Shown here one piece after another: positions 21,431 to 26,870 of a DNA stretch of 26,870 nt. The stretch lies in the NCBI GenBank assembly GCA_910592205.1, contig CAJVPJ010000370.1, positions 1 through 26,870 on the forward strand, given 5' to 3'. Source of the DNA: Paraglomus occultum. Its lineage: Eukaryota; Glomeromycota; Glomeromycetes; Paraglomerales; Paraglomeraceae. Numbering within the stretch: position 1 is the stretch's first letter; every line of letters starts with the position of its first letter. The notes under the pieces were generated by a model. That model worked only from the letters and a program-made list of their open reading frames with translations, was not told the origin of the DNA and made no database searches. Made by a program: the position numbers and the translations under genes.

Positions 21431-21704
21431 GGGGATGGCTAAATCGGGGGCAAATACATGAAATCATCAAATTAATAATTAAGTTATTGACATTTAATAT
21501 ATATGAGTAAAATTTCATGCTGAACAATTTTACTTAGAAGTTAAAGGCTAGTTATCATAGTAAAATTTTGAGTTTTTTATGAATTTTCTTCTTTTTGGAA
21601 CTTTATATGTTATACGTGATCTTGTAATTAGATTGGTTAACTTCGCAATCTTTGAAATTTAATTGGACTGATTTTTTGTGTTGCCCCCGCTTTAGACGAC
21701 CCCC
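21431..21704. mobile_element. MITE-like non-autonomous DNA transposon (about 274 bp)
   Basis: Left end GGGGATGGCTAAATCGGGGG followed by CAAA (21431-21454) matches the reverse complement of the right end (21680-21704), which reads GGGGGTCGTCTAAAGCGGGG and then GCAAC. The inverted similarity continues more weakly for a further 25-30 bp inwards (AAATCA-TCAAATTAAT against AAATCAGTCCAATTAAA). ATGTAAA immediately flanks both sides (21424-21430 and 21705-21711) and can be read as CATGTAAAG (21423-21431 and 21704-21712) if one terminal base is counted in the duplication. The inside is AT-rich and has no ORF. Length, TIRs and TSD fit a MITE; a 9-bp TSD and G-start TIR would fit the Mutator superfamily, which is an inference. 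Confidence 0.7.
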
Positions 21705-21712
21705 ATGTAAAG

Positions 21713-23513
21713 TGGGGTTTTTTGCCGATCATTTGCCGATCATAATCAGTAAACTTCGAAGGAATAAAGCTGCGACCTCAAAACTTTTACAAAGTCAAAG
21801 TAGACAATTTTATTTTTTTAAGTTAACACATGTTTTATAAATTAATGGAAATTTATTTTATTTACATTACTAAAAAGTATTAAAAACCCAGTTTTAAAAT
21901 ATTTCTAATAAGCAAACTAACGTTTATGTCAATAAAAACGAACTGATGGGATCAAATATATCCTGTTATAATTTTATAGGCATACCTGTTCTCTATTGAA
22001 GTGAGTTTAAATTTGAAGTTATCGTATTTTGTTAATAGACGAATGATCAGCAAGCAAAGGCTTAATATTAATACGGAATCATAATAGTGTCGGTCACTAT
22101 ATGTTTAAGTCTTAGCCAACTTTATTAGAATTAGGCATTAATAGTAAACATACGAAAACGTCAAAAAATCAAAGAAATTTGATTCGGACCACACATTACT
22201 AGCACCGTTTTTTTTTGTAGCATTTTGTTTATTCCATATTATATTTGAGATTTATTCAACGTACACTAGACAGAACCGCAATAATACTAAAACAAAATAC
22301 TTCATAATAATAATTGACTTTTATATTTTTAGGAATTATATAAGATTGTAATACAGCTTTTGCAGCCTCCTCTCCAAATTCCTTTATGTTGTTTTTTTTT
22401 TACTTTAATTTTTTTCTCACTAGTAGTAGTAGAAAACAAGTAAGCTGTATTCAAGCCTCTTGCAAAGCTATTTATATTGCCTGGTTAGGGTCAGTTTTAT
22501 ATCATACTTATTGAACATCCCTTCTAGTAATAATCGTCCTGAACACCAAATACTTAAAGACAAAGAAACAATTTTTAAAATATGCAATGGACTGAAGGGC
22601 AAGAGAAACTCTGGTGCTTTAACCTTTAAGGAAGACAAATGAGAGTTTTCTGATGTCAAAGAATGATTTTTCCAATAAAGGGGGCAAGTGGTCATGGTTG
22701 GTTGGCATTATTCGAGGAGACGTAAGAAAGTCAAGTTATAAAGCTCCGGCTAGAGTTTGTTGATATGTCTAATCACAAATGATGGATACTTTTGTGTTTT
22801 TCTAATCCATCTAGAACAAACCACGAAACAAGAATTTGCCACTTGAATGAAAAAATGAGATTCTATCAAAGTGCCTGTGTAAAAATTTTGATTATTGCTA
22901 TACGGAATAATGAAGCTTCGCTTCTCGTAGTCGCACGCGCTATACGAACGTGTTATTTAATAAAAGGACAAGAATTGGCAAAAATCCAGAACTAAGACTC
23001 TCTGGGTAGAGTTACTGTTTCCCTTAATGTAGAAGAAAGAGGAAAGAGAATGGTTCAAGATTTCTCGATGTTGTCACATAAATTATGTAGTTATGGGATC
23101 AAGAGATTATTCTAATGTGACAATCCCGAAACATGTCAAACTTCAGAATATAAATAGGCACAACATTTTACTATTATACCATAATATTAAAATTGAGCGA
23201 TAATAATAAATATACAGTATTCTAGAATAAATTCGTGTGACGTAAGCATAATAGACCGAACTTGTTTAAATTGTTATGTTTCCTTATGATAAACTTCATT
23301 GGTGTGGCTCATTCTACAAAGGATCGTTATCTTTGTTACCAATTGAGGTAAGAATTCTAAAGTTTCTCTTACACCACAGGTTGGTACTGTGTCATCATTT
23401 CGGGTAACCTTTACAATAACATTACTTTTATATATCACCATTAACAATGTCTGTCAATTACCTATAAATTAATGATAACAATCTATTGATCGTTGCCATG
23501 GTTACGCAATTAT
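21713..23513. other. Long AT-rich spacer without a recognised gene
   Basis: An 11-bp tandem repeat TTTGCCGATCA occurs at 21721-21731 and 21732-21742. Poly-T/A runs are common. Short ORFs at 22460-22642 and 22792-22995 (+) and 22468-22695 (-) have no domain; the plus-strand pair could be fragments of an old gene but no splice join is convincing. The last part is 3' flank of the dioxygenase gene and holds a palindromic X-box-like site at 23492-23505. Confidence 0.5.
23492..23505. promoter_or_regulatory. X-box-like palindrome (possible RFX site)
   Basis: GTTGCCATGGTTAC differs by one base from the RFX-family palindrome GTTGCCATGGCAAC type (GTNRCC-N-RGYAAC, here GGTTAC). It lies 8 bp beyond the dioxygenase stop codon, an unusual place for a promoter element; it may be chance. 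Confidence 0.2.
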
Positions 23514-24902
23514 TTACTGAACATAGTCTCCTCTTGCGACTTGATTCCATTTACGATTAATGTACTATACACGGAGATCATTATCCATAATTAACATCGA
23601 ATAGTAATAACAAAATCAATCGGATTTCTCGACTCACCTCTCCAAATGTAACGTCTTCAGTCCCATTCTTTGTTTGATCTTCAGTCTTGTCATGCTTCAC
23701 GCTCTGATCCATCAACAAACTCAACCCAAGATTATTTTCCTGCCCGCTCGGAAGACACGTGTCATAATGAGGATAATAGAAAAATACCAATGAATATCTC
23801 TCTGACTCACCATCGCTCACCACGCGATGTAATGGAGAGACAACCGCTCCACCCGTCATTAGTGACAAATAATCGCCGCAGTTAACTATAAAGGAGCCTG
23901 GTTTAGGGGGAACATCCCACCATTGATTATCATAATAAATCTGAAGACCGCGAGGAGAGTCGGGTTGGAGCACGAGAGTTAGAAGACCCCAGTCTGAAAG
24001 TTAAGTAGCGGGTTCGAGGTTGAATTAGGGGAGATAAAATTATTATGTAAAAGAGGATTGTATGTTGAGAGGATCAACACGATAGCCAGCTCGGATGAGG
24101 GTCAGCAATAATAATAATACTTCTTGATCGCGTCTATGCTGTCCCGAGTATCCTTTACATTCTCTACTCACCCGTATGTGGTGAACTGCCAGTCATATTC
24201 CCGTCGTTCATATGAGGAAAATAATGAAATAATCTTATCATCGATATAGTTTCTCCGCTTTTGTCTGTTTGCTGTATATCTCTTCCAATTGCCATTTCCA
24301 ACGCTTTAATGCAATCTTTTGTTATCTGCATCATTTTAGCATAATAGTCAATCAACACATTTTTCCATTTAACGCCTAGTATATCAACCAATTGTCCCCA
24401 TTGATTATGTCCTTCCAACGAATTGGAGAATGGAGAAAGGACTGAGGGAGGGAGCTTGTTGTCGATAGTAGTGTAATTGACAAATGCGCTGCTGATTAGT
24501 TTGTGTATCTTTATCAATTTTTTTTTTTGCATTCTCATTACTCGGGTTATCACTTACGTCACATTTATCCCAATCATATCCATACGAAAATGCTTCTTTC
24601 ATTTCCATTCTTTCGGATCCAGATTCTCCACCTATAGGAATATATCCTCTAACGAACCCTCCATTTCTGTAATACGCGCTTTCCTTAACTTCTTTAGGCA
24701 GGGAGAAGACTTCCTTCGTTGCACTAATAATCGCTCGTTCGTCAGATAACGTGAATGATGGAGCAGTAACGTAGAATGCCCCATAAGTCGACGCCGCAGT
24801 AGATAAAGAGTCGAGGAGAGTAGATTGTTTCGAAGATGAGAGTAGAGAAAGATCGATAGTAGGAAGAGTTATCGGGGCGTATTCTGTGGGTTTTGCATCC
24901 AT
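23514..24902 (-). CDS. 2-oxoglutarate/Fe(II) dioxygenase, isopenicillin-N-synthase-like (4 exons)
   Basis: Non-haem iron oxygenase of the DIOX_N/2OG-FeII_Oxy family (IPNS, flavonol synthase, gibberellin oxidase relatives) that couples 2-oxoglutarate decarboxylation to substrate oxidation; soluble, substrate unknown. Minus-strand exons 24902-24558, 24454-24172, 23993-23638, 23564-23514, all GT-AG and in phase, give 344 aa, the usual family length. The N-terminus LPTIDLSLL and GAFYVTAPSF is the DIOX_N domain; ERMEMKEAFSYGYDW and NQWG follow. The iron ligands are His208 and Asp210 (PHTDWGLLTLV, split by an intron) and His265 (SPLHRVV); Arg275 and Ser277 (ERYSLVFFYYP) bind 2-oxoglutarate. The short last exon YINRKWNQVARGDYVQ is typical of fungal members. 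An upstream in-frame ATG at 24983 exists, but MDAKPTEYAPI at 24902 fits family starts better. The gene is divergent from the AT-hook gene; no biosynthetic cluster partners are seen. Confidence 0.92.
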
Positions 24903-25716
24903 TCTGTTAATTAGCAGAGGGATCAAGAGTGACACATGTGCTGCTGGACTGGGTTGTACTCGATGACGTACATATACATACACATCACATCAACAGCAGG
25001 TGGTAATGTAGTTACCTATAAGCAGCAAAGCAATCTTTGTCGCACGACATGTTATGTAGCAGCGGCGCTAAAATATGCCTCATCGTTTACGTTTATGAGA
25101 TTTATTCAAGAATTCTTTCCTTCACCTCTAATAGGTAACTATCTATCTATATCCATATTAATATCCCATTCTTATATCTATATATTCTTGAAATGATCTT
25201 CAGGTAACGTGAATTAGACGTGTTTACCCAAATGTGTTAACACGACTGAGCTGTATTTTCAATCGTCTTTTCTCACACCCAGAAAGAACTTGGGTACATT
25301 AGATTCTCTCTGTAATAAAAGGAACAGTTGCTTTGCCATTCTATTAAACGGTACTATGTGAACATCACGTATCGCGTCATCAAATAATACAATATAATGT
25401 GTTAGCTTGCCCGGTCAAGTGAGAATTAACCAGTAAGAAGAAAGACGCAAATTGATACAAAGAGTATGAAAGTGAGCAAAGCATTGGTCTCTCTACTTCG
25501 CAGGTAACGTTAGCTTTTTTTGAGAAGAAATTATCACTATATGAAAGACGTGGAGTAAACTCATAGTACTAGTCATCCTATTTCTTCTCTACTATTTACT
25601 ACTTGTGCACAATAGTCCTGTCATAATAATCAATAGTTAGCTTGGAAAACGATCTTTAAGCGTGGATCGACAAAATTCGACGCAAAGTTTCGCGTGACCT
25701 CGTGTGCAACATTGGC
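24903..25716. other. Divergent intergenic region between dioxygenase and AT-hook genes
   Basis: It must hold both promoters. The heptamer AGGTAAC occurs four times: 25011-25017 (as GTTACCT), 25133-25139, 25202-25208 and 25502-25508. Three are on the plus strand and could also be splice donors of untranslated or alternative first exons of the downstream gene. CTAT-rich simple sequence lies at 25139-25185. Confidence 0.5.
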
Positions 25717-26620
25717 ATGAATAAAAGTCGGTGAGATAATTTTGTTGAACAATTCCCGTTTAATTCCTTCGAGACAGATCCATACGCTTTCCCTCGCAAG
25801 AAGAGGTCCAGGTAGACCCGGGAAAAAAAAACGCACAAGATTCGAAGCACAAACACTAATGTCCGCTTCCTCAACCAAACCCACACCAACGACACCAACT
25901 CCTAAGAGGACTTCAGGCAGAGTAACCTTCTCAATACCCATAGATTCCTCCCGGACGCCTGAATTAACAATTTCGACTACTCCACAAAATACACGAAAAG
26001 TATCAACAAGACACACTTCAGGCATTAATGGGTCTTCGTCTGATTGGAAAGACACTAGAAGTTTAGTATTATCTCCACCTACAGTCAGAATAAAAGTTAA
26101 AACGACAGACAAAAACGAGTCCTCAGACTCTAAAGACGCTACTGTCGGATCCTATTCAACGTCTTCAATGCCATCGTCAACAACTCGCCGTCGCCCAGGT
26201 CGACCGCGCAAGGCCTCTCCTCCATCCACTCCTCAACCCATTTCAACAACAGACTCGTTATTGGGAAAGAGGCGTAGATCAGCACAAGATCAAAAGTCAG
26301 GGTCAACATCTGTTGCACGCTCCGATCCTACCCAAAATTCGCCTGGCCGAAAGAAGTTGAAGAGATCGTTGCCAGTAAACAAACCGTCTGACGAGATAGC
26401 AAGCGTCGATAAGAGAGAGCTGTCTTCATTGGAGAAATTGAGATTGAAGGCGATGCAAGAGAAGGAAAATGATCTTGTGAAAGTGGTGGAGAGACATGAA
26501 GCGCTGGTTAGGGAGTTGTTCTTTATGGAGAGTAGAAATGCTGCGATGACTGATCTTGATCCTCAGAAGTTGAAATTGGAGAATAATGAACATGTTATGA
26601 AGGTACACTGTTGTGCATAA
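25717..26620 (+). CDS. AT-hook DNA-binding protein, unknown family
   Basis: A long open frame, 25774-26620, encodes a very basic, Ser/Thr/Pro-rich protein with two AT-hooks (RRGPGRPGKKKR and RRRPGRPRKASPP), which bind the minor groove of AT-rich DNA, and a basic cluster GRKKLKRSLP, so it is probably nuclear. The C-terminal 70 residues, from SLEKLRLKAMQEKENDLVKV through LVRELFFMESRN, look like a coiled coil. The family is not recognised. The 5' end is unsettled: a 14-nt exon (25717-25730, MNKSR) with a 43-nt intron, or an exon at 25466-25503 (MKVSKALVSLLR) ending at AG|GTAACG, both join 25774 in phase; an internal ATG at 25859 would lose the first AT-hook. The 3' end is also open: the frame stops at 26618-26620, but a donor at 26603 (AAG|GTACAC) could splice to 26651 and stop at 26662, or lead out of view. 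Confidence 0.65.
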
Positions 26621-26870
26621 TGTATATATGAAACAACAATATCAATATAGATGACGACATAATTTAAATTGCGTATTATGGTGTATTATGGATGGTTGGA
26701 GTAATAATGTTCATATGTCATGAATTATTTTAATAAATTTAAATAAAATACTTTACTAACACGATTACTTGAATACTTATTGTATCGAATATTTGCTATT
26801 CTACTCTTGTACTGTCATTTATACTGTTATTATCTCCACCATCTATTTTTTTGCATTAATTAGTTTGACT

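Noticed and set aside
22460-22995. Possible two-exon gene from ORFs at 22460 and 22792
   Set aside because: No phase-consistent GT-AG join with convincing signals and no recognisable domain.
24005-24025. GGGTTCGAGG resembling a tRNA B box
   Set aside because: It does not match GGTTCGANTCC, has no paired acceptor stem or A box, and lies in the dioxygenase intron. A similar GGGTTCGAGC at 13408 in a separase intron fails too. No tRNA was found in the window.

Overview
The window looks like nuclear DNA of a filamentous fungus. It is AT-rich, genes are split by many short GT-AG introns (mostly about 60-130 bp), and all the recognisable conserved genes are eukaryotic. The kinase tail at the left edge resembles the expanded kinase families of arbuscular mycorrhizal fungi (Glomeromycotina), and the repeat-littered spacers would fit. 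That placement is an inference from resemblance, not from any search.

Layout: the 3' end of a protein kinase (1-135); cytosolic cysteinyl-tRNA synthetase (1088-4383, +, 14 exons, 744 aa); the GATOR1/SEACIT subunit NPR2/NPRL2 (4426-6290, -, 9 exons, 404 aa), convergent with the synthetase with only 42 bp between stop codons; a repeat-rich block (about 6300-12500); separase ESP1 (12521-19683, +, about 23 exons, about 1760 aa, catalytic His and Cys visible); a second repeat-rich block (about 19700-23500); an isopenicillin-N-synthase-like 2-oxoglutarate/Fe(II) dioxygenase (23514-24902, -, 4 exons, 344 aa); and divergent from it an AT-hook protein (about 25717-26620, +). Exon joins were worked out by hand from splice signals, phase continuity and family resemblance.

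The two repeat blocks hold most of the unexplained structure. The first contains a 5'-truncated LINE-like insertion (7646-8431) bounded by a 13-15 bp target-site duplication, a small two-exon gene (9233-9572), an array of three GCGCATC/GATGCGC hairpins, the DNA-binding end of a dead Tc1 transposase, and an unknown coding remnant with one in-frame stop. The second contains a tandemly duplicated unknown module with a CxxC-bearing ORF, a 42-bp insertion flanked by an 11-bp duplication that shares 27 identical bases with the end of the LINE-like element, and a 274-bp MITE with terminal inverted repeats and a 7-9 bp target-site duplication.

The housekeeping genes cover translation (Cys-tRNA charging), nutrient control of TORC1 (NPR2) and chromosome segregation (separase). 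They form no obvious shared pathway. I did not find a clear new multi-gene system; the most notable novelties are the matched pair of LINE-end insertions, the MITE, the duplicated CxxC module and the hairpin array next to a small orphan gene.
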